A DNA stretch of 64,000 bases from Suillus spraguei (GCA_016800925.1 JABCPU010000003.1:496001-560000); one strand, 5' to 3'. Counted from the first letter of the stretch, positions 13,501-27,500 are shown. Notes: generated by a model from the letters alone, not told the origin. A program made the numbers and translations.

Positions 13501-16500
13501 CTCAGTAGTGCAGTTAGCGTGCTTCCACTCATGTCCCAGTGGTTGATGGTGAGAACGGAGTCACTTGATGGTGTCAGGCAAAGTGCTTACTTGTAAACGC
13601 AGGGCCAATCCGGATACAAAGAGGTCTTGTCCACTGCAATGGATGTGCAGAGATTCGTCCAACTCTTTGCTTGGATGATTTTGTACAGCACGCCGCATCT
13701 GTATGTATCAGCGCTGCCATTCTCGCCCATGAAATCCACGATAGCCACAAAGTTTACTGCAAATTTCCCGAACACTCTTCGTCTGATACATGGACGTCTT
13801 GTGAATTGGACAGCTATGCAGACCGTGATCAGTGGACACACTGATATGGTGTGGTCAGTCTCGTTCTCCCCCGATGGCACTCGCATCGTGTCTGGTTCAA
13901 GAGATTCCACTATCCGGCTGTGGGATGCAGGGACGGGGATGCCATTGGGTGAGCCGTTCCGAGGGCACACTGATTCGGTTTGGTCAGTCTCGTTCTCCCC
14001 CGATGGCACTCGCATCGTGTCTGGTTCTTTTGATTCCACTATCCGGCTGTGGGATGCAGGGACGGGGATGCCATTGGGTGAGCCCTTCCGAGGGCACACT
14101 CATTCGGTTTGGTCAGTCTCGTTCTCCCCCGATGGCACTCGCATCGTGTCTGGTTCACAAGATTCCACTATCCAACTGTGGGATGCAGGGACGGGGATGC
14201 CATTGGGTGAGCCGTTCCGAGGGCACACTGATTCGGTTTGGTCAGTCTCGTTCTCCCCCGATGGCACTCGCATCGTGTCTGGTTCTTTTGATTCCACTAT
14301 CCGGCTGTGGGATGCAGGGACGGGGATGCCATTGGGTGAGCCCTTCCGAGGGCACACTCATTCGGTTTGGTCAGTCTCGTTCTCCCCCGATGGCACTCGC
14401 ATCGTGTCTGGTTCACAAGATTCCACTATCCAACTGTGGGATGCAGGGACGGGGATGCCATTGGGTGAGCCCTTCCGAGGGCACACTCATTCGGTTTGGT
14501 CAGTCTCGTTCTCCCCCGATGGCACTCGCATCGTGTCTGGTTCACAAGATTCCACTATCCGGCTGTGGGATGCAGGGACGGGGATGCTATTGGGTGAGCC
14601 CTTCCGAGGGCACACTCATTGGGTTCGGTCAGTCTCGTTCTCCCCCGATGGCACTCGCATCGTGTCTGGTTCAGATGATTCCACTATTCGGCTGTGGGAT
14701 GCAGGGACGGGGATGCCATTGGGTGAGCCCTTCCGAGGGCACACTAGTTGGGTTTTGTCAGTCTCGTTCTCCCCCGATGGCACTCGCATCGTGTCTGGTT
14801 CACAAGATTCCACTATCCGGCTGTGGGATGCAAGGACGGGGATGCCATTGGGTGAGCCCTTCCGAGGGCACACTCGTTCGGTTTTGTCAGTCTCGTTCTC
14901 CCCCGATGGCACTCGCATCGTGTCTGGTTCACAAGATTCCACTATCCGGCTGTGGGATGCAGGGACGGGGATGCCATTGGGTGAGCCCTTCCGAGGGCAC
15001 ACTCATTGGGTTCGGTCAGTCTCGTTCTCCCCCGATGGCACTCGCATCGTGTCTGGTTCTTTAGATTCCACTATCCGGCTGTGGGATGCAGGGACGGGGA
15101 TGCCATTGGGTGAGCCCTTCCGAGGGCACACTCATTCGGTTTGGTCAGTCTCGTTCTCCCCCGATGGCACTCGCATCGTGTCTGGTTCACAAGATTCCAC
15201 TATCCGGCTGTGGGATGCAGGGACGGGGATGCTATTGGGTGAGCCCTTCCGAGGGCACACTCATTGGGTTCGGTCAGTCTCGTTCTCCCCCGATGGCACT
15301 CGCATCGTGTCTGGTTCAGATGATTCCACTATTCGGCTGTGGGATGCAGGGACGGGGATGCCATTGGGTGAGCCCTTCCGAGGGCACACTAGTTGGGTTT
15401 TGTCAGTCTCGTTCTCCCCCGATGGCACTCGCATCGTGTCTGGTTCACAAGATTCCACTATCCGGCTGTGGGATGCAAGGACGGGGATGCCATTGGGTGA
15501 GCCCTTCCGAGGGCACACTCGTTCGGTTTTGTCAGTCTCGTTCTCCCCCGATGGCACTCGCATCGTGTCTGGTTCACAAGATTCCACTATCCGGCTGTGG
15601 GATGCAGGGACGGGGATGCCATTGGGTGAGCCCTTCCGAGGGCACACTCATTGGGTTCGGTCAGTCTCGTTCTCCCCCGATGGCACTCGCATCGTGTCTG
15701 GTTCTTTAGATTCCACTATCCGGCTGTGGGATGCAGGGACGGGGATGCCATTGGGTGAGCCCTTCCGAGGGCACACTCATTCGGTTTGGTCAGTCTCGTT
15801 CTCCCCCGATGGCACTCGCATCGTGTCTGGTTCTTTTGATTCCACTATCCGGCTGTGGGATGCAGGGACGGGGATGCCATTGGGTGAGCCCTTCCGAGGG
15901 CACACTCATTCGGTTTGGTCAGTCTCGTTCTCCCCCGATGGCACTCGCATCGTGTCTGGTTCAGATGATTCCACTATCCGGCTGTGGGATGCAGGGACAG
16001 GGATGCCATTGGGTGAGCCCTTCCGAGGGCACACTCATTCGGTTGAGTCAGTCTCGTTCTCCCCCGATGGCACTCGCATCGTGTCTGGTTCAAGAGATTC
16101 CACTATCCGGCTGTGGGATGCAGGGACGGGGATGCCATTGGGTGAGCCCTTCCGAGGGCACACTCGTTCGGTTCGGTCAGTCTCGTTCTCCCCCGATGGC
16201 ACTCGCATCGTGTCTGGTTCTTTTGATTCCACTATCCGGCTGTGGAATCCAGCGCTGATGCAGCAATGTCAGGAGCACACTGAGATCCACTCATTTCCAT
16301 CCTCTTCTGAGAAAAATCGTCCCACACCGTGCGAACAGGAGACTACCATCGAAACCAATACTTGTAACACTCATCCCATGTACTTCACATCACGTTTGGA
16401 CCATGCATTGCAGAACTCTGCGGAGCTATTTGAGGGCACCCCTCATCATCATCTTCGTTCAAGCCCCGTCTCACTGGAACATCATGGATGGATGATAGGA

Positions 16501-16653
16501 CCTGATCGTCGGTTGCTTTTCTGGGTACCACCCGCATCCCGACAACAACCATTTTATTCTCCCGGGACTGCAGTAATAATTCCCAGTGGACTGGATATTG
16601 ATCTGAGTCGCATGGCTCATGGACAAAACTGGTCGAATTGTCGAGATGTGTAA
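10593..16653 (+). CDS. NACHT-WD40 STAND receptor (NLR-like), copy 2
   Basis: Fungal STAND proteins of this build act as self/non-self receptors that oligomerise on binding a ligand through the repeats. Exons: 10593-10661, 10730-10798, 10850-10930, 10978-11088, 11136-11375, 11424-11474, 11523-11715, 11772-13548, 13603-16653.
Residues 1-110 are low-complexity with a basic amphipathic stretch (GFRHVLRKFKKNVTKKVS). About 110-270 is a helical domain like those before NACHT in many Agaricomycete receptors. NACHT follows, with P-loop GPAGTGKS near 390 and Walker B VLILIEALDES near 495. A helical linker leads to 19 WD40 repeats (about 942-1745). A tail with a [13 protein letters not shown] motif ends the protein.
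The frame breaks once, at a GGG run (12,722-12,724). One more G restores the phase and the sequence seen in copy 1, so I read it as a probable sequence error. The expected product is about 1,880 residues. The ligand is unknown. Confidence 0.85.
13837..16248 (+). repeat. WD40 array, 19 units of 129 bp
   Basis: Nineteen tandem units of exactly 129 bp (43 residues). The backbone is nearly invariant in DNA as well as protein, pointing to recent expansion or homogenisation. Variation is confined to a few codons: the two residues after His-Thr (Asp/His/Ser/Arg, then Ser/Trp/Met), the residue before SVSFSP (Trp/Arg/Leu/Glu), and the residue between VSGS and DST (Arg/Phe/Gln/Asp/Leu). Minor changes are Arg to Gln in TIRLW, Pro to Leu in GMPLG and Gly to Arg in DAGTG. 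Nineteen units would allow two or more propellers. Confidence 0.97.
14482..15771 (+). repeat. five-unit block duplicated in tandem (2 x 645 bp)
   Basis: Units 6-10 (14,482-15,126) and units 11-15 (15,127-15,771) appear identical base for base, including rare marks such as GGGATGCTATTG for Leu and ACTATTCGG for Ile-Arg. A smaller duplication, units 2-3 and 4-5 (258 bp each, from 13,966), differs at one base. Both look like very recent unequal exchange. Confidence 0.9.
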
Positions 16654-17502
16654 GTTCCTAGCCTTTCTTCTTCTTCGTAGTTGCTAAAAAAACTCTTCTA
16701 GCCCTACTTGCCTATGATCTTGTAGCAATACCGAGTGTACCGTTTTATTCTATGTCAATCCTACACCTGGCATGAAGCCCATATTCACATTTCAAGTTGT
16801 TCCAACGAAGTGACCTGCTGAGAACTGAATGACTCTAAATGTTACCGCAAGTTCGTCAGAGCCCATACCGGAGACTATGAGTCAAGTGTTTCCATCAGGT
16901 GTAGTTGCGCCCCTACACGACTGTTGCGCCAGTCGATGACCGAAACCCTTTAAGCCTCCGGCGCCGAGACCATCTCGTGATGGGCCCAACCTTCTCTCAA
17001 GTGAAGCATCGTCCTGCTATGAGTCCTAGTGATTCAGTATCACACGCACGGGTACCGATTGAGTCATACTCACTCCTGACTCGAGTCTCACAGGATAACT
17101 ACTCGGTTCTGAGAACAAGTGATCGTGAATGTCATGGTGCAACTAGAACCCGACTAACCAGGAACTCTGGAGCGCTGTGCAATGTTATCGGACGGCGTCA
17201 CCCTCGAGTTGCCAGTAAGTCTCCTCTGGGGTTCAAGCAAAGCCCGGAGTCCATCACTAGAGTCCCATCGCGGTTGCAATTGCATGCAGAGCGAACGCTT
17301 CAACAAGAGCATGGTAGCCCGTACTCGAAATCTAATGCGGAGCTTACCCCTGGTACCTTAGAGTAATGGCGCGATGAAGATGTGTGCTGCTCTAGTGTTC
17401 TTCCTTCTTCCTCAGGATGCTTTAAATTCAATCTTACAACAATATGATTCTTTAATTGATACAACGTCGATTCCTAGCATTGTTATTTTAATACCAATCA
17501 TC
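16654..17502. other. 3' flank between receptor copy 2 and P5CDH
   Basis: The counterpart of 7,279-8,147. A frame of 153 codons is open on plus at 16,905-17,366, but in unit 1 the matching stretch has stops and indels and the peptide is unlike any family I know, so I do not call a gene. The stretch is bounded by the convergent ends of the receptor and P5CDH. Confidence 0.5.
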
Positions 17503-19667
<2,165 letters not shown>

Positions 19668-20168
19668 TTTGAAAGATAAAGTCGTCGAGATAGGGAGATC
19701 TGGGAGAGCTGCCTTAATTTTAGGACTTGGAGATATCGATGATCATGTGTCACGCCTTAGTACCCTGGTTACTCATCAGCGCGGGTATTTCTGAAAAATG
19801 TTTCAGTTTTATTTCTACTCAGTTCCTATTTTCTCCGTACGTTCTTCAAGGGTCTCCGCAGTCGTAGACAGTCAACTTCACATCTGGACTTACGGCATTT
19901 CCCCAGATGTCGGAGCCTCGAGTAAATCAGTCGTACGATAGATAACACGACAGTCAGGCACCATCTGTAATGACCGTGGAAGTGATATCATACCCAATGA
20001 AAGTGTAATCATGGTATACCTGAGTGTACTGTGAGTCCATAAAATAAATAGGTTCGATGCCACGGCAGTATTAATGTAGAATGGCGCATATAAAGTGAAC
20101 GTCCCCCAAAAGTCCTAGATTATATGTCAATGATAATATCGTGATAGTCGTGAATCATATCATGTCAA
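19668..20168. other. intergenic, upstream of P5CDH
   Basis: The first 70 bp belong to the duplicated unit and probably to the P5CDH promoter. From about 19,740 on the sequence is unique and AT-rich toward the 3' end of the BTB gene. No gene was recognised. Confidence 0.4.
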
Positions 20169-20999
20169 TCAGATAGTAGCAGGGAGTTCATCAATCTGTC
20201 GCTTGAGATCCGACAAGAACTGATGCGAGTCCAAAATACTACTCGCGCATCGTGGGCATCCTGATGCCTCGGCAGCTCGTGCAAAGAATGGCATGCTGAA
20301 GATAACGGCTGTGGTTGGCCGTGTTTCCAGTTCTACTCTCGCCATTCTTTCAAACTCTTTCCACCACTTTGGCGGTACGAACGCCCCGTAATACGGCCCT
20401 GAACACTGTAAGCACTTCACGTCTTCTGGAATCTTCAGGAGCGCTTGGGCGTCCTTTGAGCGTTTCTTGTGCAGGACGAGCAGGCGGTGATAAGAGTGCG
20501 CTGTGATGAAGCGGAAGTCATCCGACAATGGACAGTCAAGGACGTTGATGGAGAGCGTGTGTTGTGATGCAATCTGAGCTTCATCCTCAAAGTCGTAACG
20601 ACTTGCGATTGCAAACACTCGCACTGGATCGTCTCTCAGGTACGCGGGGGAGATAAGTTGCTTGCGAAGAGCAGAAATGACCCCAATGAAATCGTATTTG
20701 ACTGCAACTCCAAGAATAGTGCCGAGCTCGTCGAGGGATGGAATGGTGGGATGGGGTATTGGGTAAACGAAACGCAGAAGCGTATGCATGGTTGAGCCAG
20801 GCTCCGATACGGGAATCATAGGACGACGTTCCTCGTTCTTTGGGTCGTCGGGGGGCTGAGGTAATGCAAACATATGTTCAAAGAATGGAGAAGCCGCCGC
20901 TAGTATGCAACGGTGGACGCAGAATTTGACGTCGTCGCTTGAGAGCAGAAGCATATCAGAGTCAGGGCCGTAGAAGTCATTGAGTGAGTGTGTCATCAT
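20169..20999 (-). CDS. BTB/POZ domain protein
   Basis: A single-exon gene of 276 residues. Residues 10-85 form a BTB/POZ fold: a D-x-D-M-L-L-L-S-S-D start, the conserved F-x-V-H-R-x-I-L segment, then A-A-S-P-F-F-E-H-M-F. Single-exon BTB proteins of this size with no Kelch or MATH domain are a large, expanding family in Agaricomycetes; most have no assigned role and are assumed to mediate dimerisation or cullin-3 binding. The C-terminal half is helical, with two Cys-x-x-Cys pairs (KCLQCSG and GCPRCA) that could bind a metal; that is my inference. Two methionines open the protein and the first is used. Confidence 0.85.
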   Translation of the reverse strand: MMTHSLNDFYGPDSDMLLLSSDDVKFCVHRCILAAASPFFEHMFALPQPPDDPKNEERRPMIPVSEPGSTMHTLLRFVYPIPHPTIPSLDELGTILGVAVKYDFIGVISALRKQLISPAYLRDDPVRVFAIASRYDFEDEAQIASQHTLSINVLDCPLSDDFRFITAHSYHRLLVLHKKRSKDAQALLKIPEDVKCLQCSGPYYGAFVPPKWWKEFERMARVELETRPTTAVIFSMPFFARAAEASGCPRCASSILDSHQFLSDLKRQIDELPATI

Positions 21000-21194
21000 G
21001 GAAGCCAGAAGAGAGACGAAGAGCTCCAGTTCTCATTCAGCAAATGCAGGTTTATAAGCTACCTGGCCAGCGGCACAGCAATGGTGGAAATTACAGATTA
21101 AACTGGTGGGCTGCCTCATAGGGGCAAATCATTTTGGAACACAAAGCACAATGAGTAGAAACATACAAGCACGTATTCAGTTTCAGATCCGGCA

Positions 21195-22703
21195 TTAGCG
21201 GCGTGTCTTATGATCCCGGGAATGTCTATCTCTGCTACGGCGCCGTGCTCTGGATCTGTCACGTGGCACAGGAGAGGCAGAGCGTCGTCGATCTCGTGGG
21301 TCTTCCCTATCTCGATCATGTCTGCTCCTACGTGAATTTCCTCCGTCATCCGGAACTTCGAACACCATTCCATAACCATCTCTGCCATCATTTCTTCCAG
21401 CTGCACGGTATCGTCGAGTTTCTTCCAAGTCTTCACGACCGCCGAACCCACCCCTTTCTTTGCTATGCAGTCCCACTTTGGGATTATTGGACCAGGAAGT
21501 ATTGAGCCGCGCCACAGACTGCGAGCTGCGTAGACGAGATAAGACAAAAATACAATGAATAAAGTGGTTTCGCACGTACAAATCTACCCAAATACGTCTA
21601 TCATCTACTAATACGTTTTGCATCTTAAAATAGGCCTGACAAGTCTTTCAGTCATGTCTCACTGTATAGAAGCTGCGGACAACAAACCTGTTCTGCATCC
21701 TCTCGTTTATCAAATTCTATGAAAGCGTACTGCAACGAGTCGCCCGTTTTCTTGTCCCGAATGACTTGGCAACTCATAATGGTGCCGAATCTTGAGAAGA
21801 TAAGTTCCAGGTCTTCGTCTCGCGTGACAGGGTTGAGTTTGCATACGAAAAGGACATTTTCGGGGGGGCGGACGTTGGCAAAAGGCAGGTCACCAACCAT
21901 TTCAAGGGTCAAGGCAGAGGCAGCTGCGGCTTTTTCGCGGCGTATACGTTCCTCTTCCTCATCCGGAAGAGTAGCAAGCGGGTCTTCATCTTCGGCAATC
22001 CTAGTAGAATTATCCGGGGGGCGAGTAGGAGATGACGGAGGTTGGATGAGGCTGGGCGGATCAGGGAATGGGTCATCTATGAATACCCGTCAGCACATGA
22101 AGATGTCAGGGCCCACGTAGGTGCTAACACACCGAGGATAACAACGTGTCTTATTCGCACATCCTTGAATGGTCTCCCATCTTGATCCGTGAAAACGTCA
22201 TTCAGCTTGTCCAGCGTTTCCAATCCTTCTACGACGTGACCAAAAACTGCATGTTTCCCGTCGAGATAGTCTATGTTGTCTGCAAGTGTGATGAAGAACT
22301 GGCTGCCGCAACCACCTGTCTCGCCATTCACAGAAGGTGCTACAGCCATGGACACCGTGCCTTTATGTGTATGCTTGAACTTTGGCACGATTTCTGGGGC
22401 AAAATACCGGGCGACTTCGGCGTCCTTCTCCCTCTGTGAGGCAACGTAGGACCATATTGATTCGCCACCCGTTCCTGTAGCAGTAGGGTCGCCAGCCTGG
22501 GCCAAGAAATCTTTGGACACTGCATGCTGTCATTTAAGGCAAAGGTACCAATGAAAGGAGAATTACGCACCATTGAAGAATGCATTCAAATTATAGTAGT
22601 ACACCTTACAAAGTTTCAGGAAGTTTTCGCATGTTTCTGGACACTGCGCCACCTCAAGGTCGATGACGAGGTCACCTAGAGATGTTTCGAACAGAACAGA
22701 CAT
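21195..22703 (-). CDS. cyclophilin-type peptidyl-prolyl isomerase with RRM (PPIL4-like)
   Basis: A nuclear peptidyl-prolyl cis-trans isomerase of the family joining a cyclophilin to an RNA-binding domain, linked to splicing and transcription (human PPIL4, Schizosaccharomyces Rct1). Exons: 22703-22571, 22519-22133, 22076-21688, 21635-21580, 21525-21195; total 1,296 nt, 431 residues. The cyclophilin spans about 1-170, with SQFFITL and the [12 protein letters not shown] strand. A Pro/Asp-rich linker follows, then an RRM at about 240-320 with RNP2 NVLFVCKL and RNP1 LQYAFIEF, the VDFSQSVARL signature, and a tail rich in Arg, Asp and Ser dipeptides. The cyclophilin active-site arginine is not obvious in the KGTVSMA region, as in other family members with weak isomerase activity. 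Splice sites are all canonical. Confidence 0.92.
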
Positions 22704-22792
22704 GGTGGTCCGGTAAGTTCTAACTTGTTCTCACTATTAGCTAACGTGTCACGTCGTCGGCATATAATCCATGCACATTGGCTCGTTTCAAC

Positions 22793-22871
22793 GGCCGCCT
22801 GGCGAAATGGCATCGCGTCTGACTACGATTACGTTATCAGGAGATTGCAGGTTCGACCCCTGCGGTGGTCA
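22793..22871 (+). tRNA. tRNA-Arg (ACG) with a 7-nt intron
   Basis: The cloverleaf folds by eye. The acceptor stem GGCCGCC pairs with GGTGGTC (two G-U pairs), discriminator A at 22,871. The D arm is GCGA/TCGC, the anticodon stem TCTGA/TCAGG, the variable loop AGATT, and the T arm GCAGG-TTCGACC-CCTGC. Fourteen bases lie between the anticodon stem strands. Removing TTACGTT after A37 leaves the normal loop CTACGAA with anticodon ACG, matching the yeast tRNA-Arg(ACG) arm. The gene lies 90 bp upstream of the divergent cyclophilin gene. A/B box promoters are internal. Confidence 0.9.
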
Positions 22872-24532
22872 TTTGTTTTGCTAGTGGATTCAGACATGAT
22901 TTCTTTTTTGGCAGACAACGAACACAAATTAAATTTTGCAGGGGAGTTCAGTAGAAAATAAATATTATGGTGTCTGTCATTTCATTCGTGGAAATCACTT
23001 CCCTCTTTGGTTACCAGGTGCTTTGTCGCGGCGAGCTTGTCTGCTTGCCCGAGGAACGAGGCCGAGTCGCCCACCGTGCACCCACTATGCCATAATAATA
23101 AGTTGAATAGTAGAACATGAACATGATGTTAGTAGTATGTCCTGCAGTGTAGTACGATTGTATACGAGACTAGTACTGTACGTAGACGTATAGCTATACA
23201 TCTGATCGAAATAAGTAAGTTGCCGGAGATGCAGTAACTTGGTGACCGGTCACATGCATGTCTGACAGCGGCCATCATTCCCGTGGACTCCACGGACTAC
23301 TAATTTTTCGTACTAAATATTGGTTCGTGAAATCTATCCGTCTGCCAGGTGATAAGTACCGGAATCACTGCACACATTATTTAGCCATTACTCGCAGATC
23401 ATGCACATGATCACGCTCCTCAAAAATGAAAATGCACATTAGATTGGTCCCTCAGATCTTCTTGGATCTGCATCACCCTGACGGTAAATCCACATCAAAA
23501 ACAGGGTCTTCCACGCGTCTGGAAGACTCTTATTCGTACCTCCGCCGCTCAGCGCTCAGGATCCAGGCTGTACTCTTTCGATGTGACAGAAGTCTGGTTT
23601 ATTCTGGAACGTTATGTAGGGCCGTACCAACAACAAAAATACTCGTTAACAGCGCTGAACTGTGCATCACTGGTGCGCCGACCCCCGGGTCAGCCGATCA
23701 CATCGCTCTCCAGGCCTGTACCGTCTGCATTTTGCGAATCGTCGGTCGTTGGCACGTTGAAACTTTGTAATCGTTGGTCAAGGTCAACTTCTTGGATCTG
23801 ACACCAGCACACAACGTATTGATCGGTCGCATCGAACATCGATGATCCCCAGCCTACTATACTAGTATTACAGGCAGGTCCGGACGCCGCTTATGCACCT
23901 CCCTGGATAGGATTTACTCCGTTCTCAACACCGTGAGATTTCATAACGGCTAGGTAATTTTATATCAAGCTTCTTCACCTGTTAAGCTTCCAATGACTAT
24001 TGCTGCTGAGGTCAGGAAATACTATCCTCGTATTATGCTTCATGTATAACCTCGCCATGAGCCTGGCCAGGACCGTAACGGCGTGCTTTTGTCGCGCTCA
24101 CACTGTTAATCAAAGTAATTCCATGCATTTTCCCCGGTCATTGATATTTAAATTGATCATTGAACCGCCCCCCACATTGGTGCGCACGATCTTGCACACC
24201 GATGTTCACTACATATTGTACGAGCATCAGATTGCGCAAAGACCAATGATACTTGGGTCGTTTAATTAGAGTGACTATACGAGATACGATGCTGGAGGAA
24301 CTGGGTATTGAAGCAGAAGTATTAGGCTGCTGGATGCAGGAGCATCCAATCAGAACAGTCCTGAATGCCCCGAACGCATTAATCGTAATGGTACAAAAAC
24401 AAACAATGACATGCGATGAGATATGCAATACTTGTATGTCTATGGAGTACCGGGGACGGACGCAATGCAGGAAGAGGTATGTGCTGTACAAGGTCAAGTA
24501 TACAGAAGTATATACAAAAACATGGAAATGCA
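22872..24532. other. intergenic, 1.66 kb
   Basis: No protein or RNA gene was recognised. Several frames of 70-130 codons are open near 23,430-23,800 and 24,000-24,500, but they overlap each other on both strands and show no family motif. The right end is the 3' flank of the nucleoporin gene. Confidence 0.4.
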
Positions 24533-27500
24533 TCATTGCTGCTGGTTTTGACCTCCAGATTGACCTCCGAAAACGAATGTGTTGCTTCCAGTCCCAGTCC
24601 CACTACTGAAACCAAATGCACTAGGCGTAGGTGCCGACGGTTTGCCGAAGACCGATTGCTGTTGCGTTGGCCCATTTGAAGTGCCTGTTGAAGATTGGCT
24701 GAACACAGAAGCTCCGAATGCAAACGTGGATGTCGGTGATACGGGCGTAGAAGTATTGGTACCGAACGAAGAAGGCGCTGTGGTGTCTTCCTTCTTCCCA
24801 AACGAAAAGATAGGAGAAGTGCTATTGCTTGATGGAGGGGCAAACGATGACGGCTTCGCGCTATCGGTAGGCTTGGTTGACCCATTTCCAAACGCAAAAG
24901 CGCCTGGTTGGCCACTGCCAAATGCAACAGGAGATCCAGTAGGAGTTGTGGAGAATGTGTTGCCTGACGTGGCATTGCCAAATACACTCTTGAGTGTCGA
25001 TGTAGACGTCATTGCGTCACCACTGGGCTGTGGAGCACTGGACTTCTCCAAAATGTTGCTCGAGACGCCGTTTGCATTTGTGCCAAAGCCAGAACCACCG
25101 AAAACTGCAGCCTTAGAAGCGCCAGCCTTGCTTCCATCTTCCTTGATAGCATTTGCGGCACCAAAGATTGATAATGGCGCGTCTGGCTTCTTCACATCAC
25201 CACTCGATGACGAAGCTGTCACAAAGGCTGATATCCCCGACGGTGCTCCAAAGCTCGGCGTTGACTTGGGTTCCGATGAAGCACTTGTAAAGCCAGATGC
25301 TGAACCACTGGACAGCGGACCAAATGAAAATTTGGATGTCTCAGTCTCTACTCCTTTGGGTTTGGGCGCTTCTGGGGTCTCGGCAGGTTTTGATGTAGCA
25401 GTGGCAGTGCTACCAGAACCAAACACTGATGCCGACGTGGACTGACCGAACGAGAACTTCTGCGGCGAACTCGCTCCCAAGGGGCTGGACTGGGCAGTAG
25501 CTGCCGAGAATGTGAATGTAGAGCTAGTCTGTTTTGCGGCGTCAGCAGCACTGGCGGTAGGGATAGATGTAGCAGCAGGCTTTGAGATCGTGCTAGCAGG
25601 TTTCTTGCCGAAGTCAAATTTCAGCGGGACAGGTGCGGATGGGGCAGGAACCGAGGCGGCGTTGCTTGGAGGTGCTCCAAATATCGATGGCAGGTTAGTA
25701 GTACTTGATGTCGACATCGACGGTGGGTTAGCCTGTGCCGATGTAGATGTTGGGGTCGAGGTGGGTAGTACACTGGGTTTTGCGAAGGGGAATGGTGCCG
25801 GTTTGCTGGTTTCCGTATTTGTTGCCGCAGGCGAAGATAAGGAATTGGTAGATGCGGAAGCAGGTGCAGCGAACAGCGGCTGTGCAGGCGTGGGACCAAA
25901 AGAGAATGAAGGAACTGCGGTAGCTGCAGGTGCAGATGTCGACGGTGCAGCTGGCTTGGCAAAAAAGTTGGGTATAGAGGATGCGGATGGTGCAGTAGTT
26001 GCGATGTTGTTGGTGATGGTGATGGTGGTAGAAGGTTGTGTCGTGGGCGGCACGAATGAGGACGCTGGCACCGCAGGGGTTATTTGTGGAGTAGACGAAG
26101 CAGGGAATAGGCTGGGTTTATTGGCAGCTGGAACTGAGGCTGCAGGCGCAACACTTGCCGGTGCGGGAGACGCAGCAGGATCAGTGGACTTTGAGGCGTC
26201 CATACTTGTTGAGGTATTGCCAAAAGAAAATAATGATGGTGTCGGCTTTGTCTCAGCATTGCAAGACGTGGACGCAGTAGGAGGTGGAGGGGTGAATGTG
26301 ATGATGGGTACAGCCGAAGCTTTAGGGCCTAGCTCAGGCGCCGTAGCGCTGGTCGGAAGCTCAAAGGCCTTTGATTGCGGGGCCTCTCCTTTCTTCTGCT
26401 CCAGCATCCGTGTACGCATCTTCGCCATCGCTTCAGCCTCAAGATCCTGCTTCTCCCATTTTGAGAATGCACGGAACCCCGGACGAGATGGGCCCTCGGC
26501 CACACCAGGAATTAATGGTGGAATATGTATATTTGAAGAGGCAACACGTCGGCCAGTTGTAGCCTGCGGCAAAGGCTGCTTAAATGGATTGACTCGGGCT
26601 GAGGCATTGGTTAATGACTGGCGAAAGGCACGGCTAGAGACGGGGCTGTTCTTCATCGAATCCCAGAGCAGATCCTTTCCCGTCTTTGTTGGTGATACAG
26701 GAGCTTCACTGGGGGTGCTAGGCTCAATCGAGGCTCTAGGCGTCTCCTGCCATACAAGTTCCTGCCGTTCCTCAGCATCTTTGTATTGTTTATCTGTCAG
26801 CCAAGTTTCCACGTAGATCTCCATGTTAGCCTGCCGATCTGGGTGCTGAGAATCCCTAGGCTGTATTTCGGTTAGCTCCACACACACGCTAACAAAGGGA
26901 CAACGACCTACCATTGAATATTTGCTCCGAGCCTTTTTCACCAAAGTGAGACGAAGCCGCTCGCCTTCATTCCCGACCTTGTATTGAACGCCATTTAATT
27001 CCCACTCCTCACCAATTTTTCTACCTTTGCAGAGTGGATCCTGCGAGCCATCTAGAACGTCGCTGGCTGCCACGGAAGAAGCTTTCTTGCCCCCTTTCTT
27101 CTTCTTCGATGTGCGCTCGCCGTGCCTATGAGAACCAATAATACTGCCCTCGCTTGCTGGGGATTCAGGGTCACGATCTCGCTTCCTACCACCAGAAGAA
27201 CCATTTGATTTTCTTGGACGAACCGTGCGACGCTTGCGATGACGGCGAGACCTGTCATCTAGTGCTTCTTCTTCATCATCACCGCCAAATGTTGAGCCAG
27301 CCTCAGCACGATCACGCTTCTTCCCACGAGGAGTTGGGTGCAACTCAGCGATATCATCCTCAACATCTTCCATTTCCTCGTCTTCAGGTGTCTGAGCCCG
27401 CGACATATTCCGAGGGCGCTTGTCGCGACCATCGGTACGCATATGATCGGCTTCCTCATCCGAGTCAAAAGTTCGTTTTGATCCCCGTTGAGCGGGCTCC

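Noticed and set aside
13832..16258. 129-bp direct repeats as a possible CRISPR-like or satellite array
   Set aside because: There are no unique spacers; the units code continuous WD40 repeats inside a long spliced gene.
16905..17366. 153-codon frame after receptor copy 2
   Set aside because: Its counterpart in unit 1 is full of stops and indels, and the peptide has no recognisable feature.
22872..24532. Several 70-130 codon frames between tRNA and nucleoporin
   Set aside because: They overlap one another on both strands and match nothing I recognise.
25512..26816. 434-codon plus frame opposite the nucleoporin
   Set aside because: Antisense shadow of a Ser/Ala/Thr-rich coding exon; such composition leaves the opposite strand free of stops.
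26861..26911. Extra 17 residues (VGRCPFVSVCVELTEIQ) in the nucleoporin
   Set aside because: Flanked by GTAGGT and ACAG with a CTAAC branch site, and interrupting a conserved block; treated as an intron.
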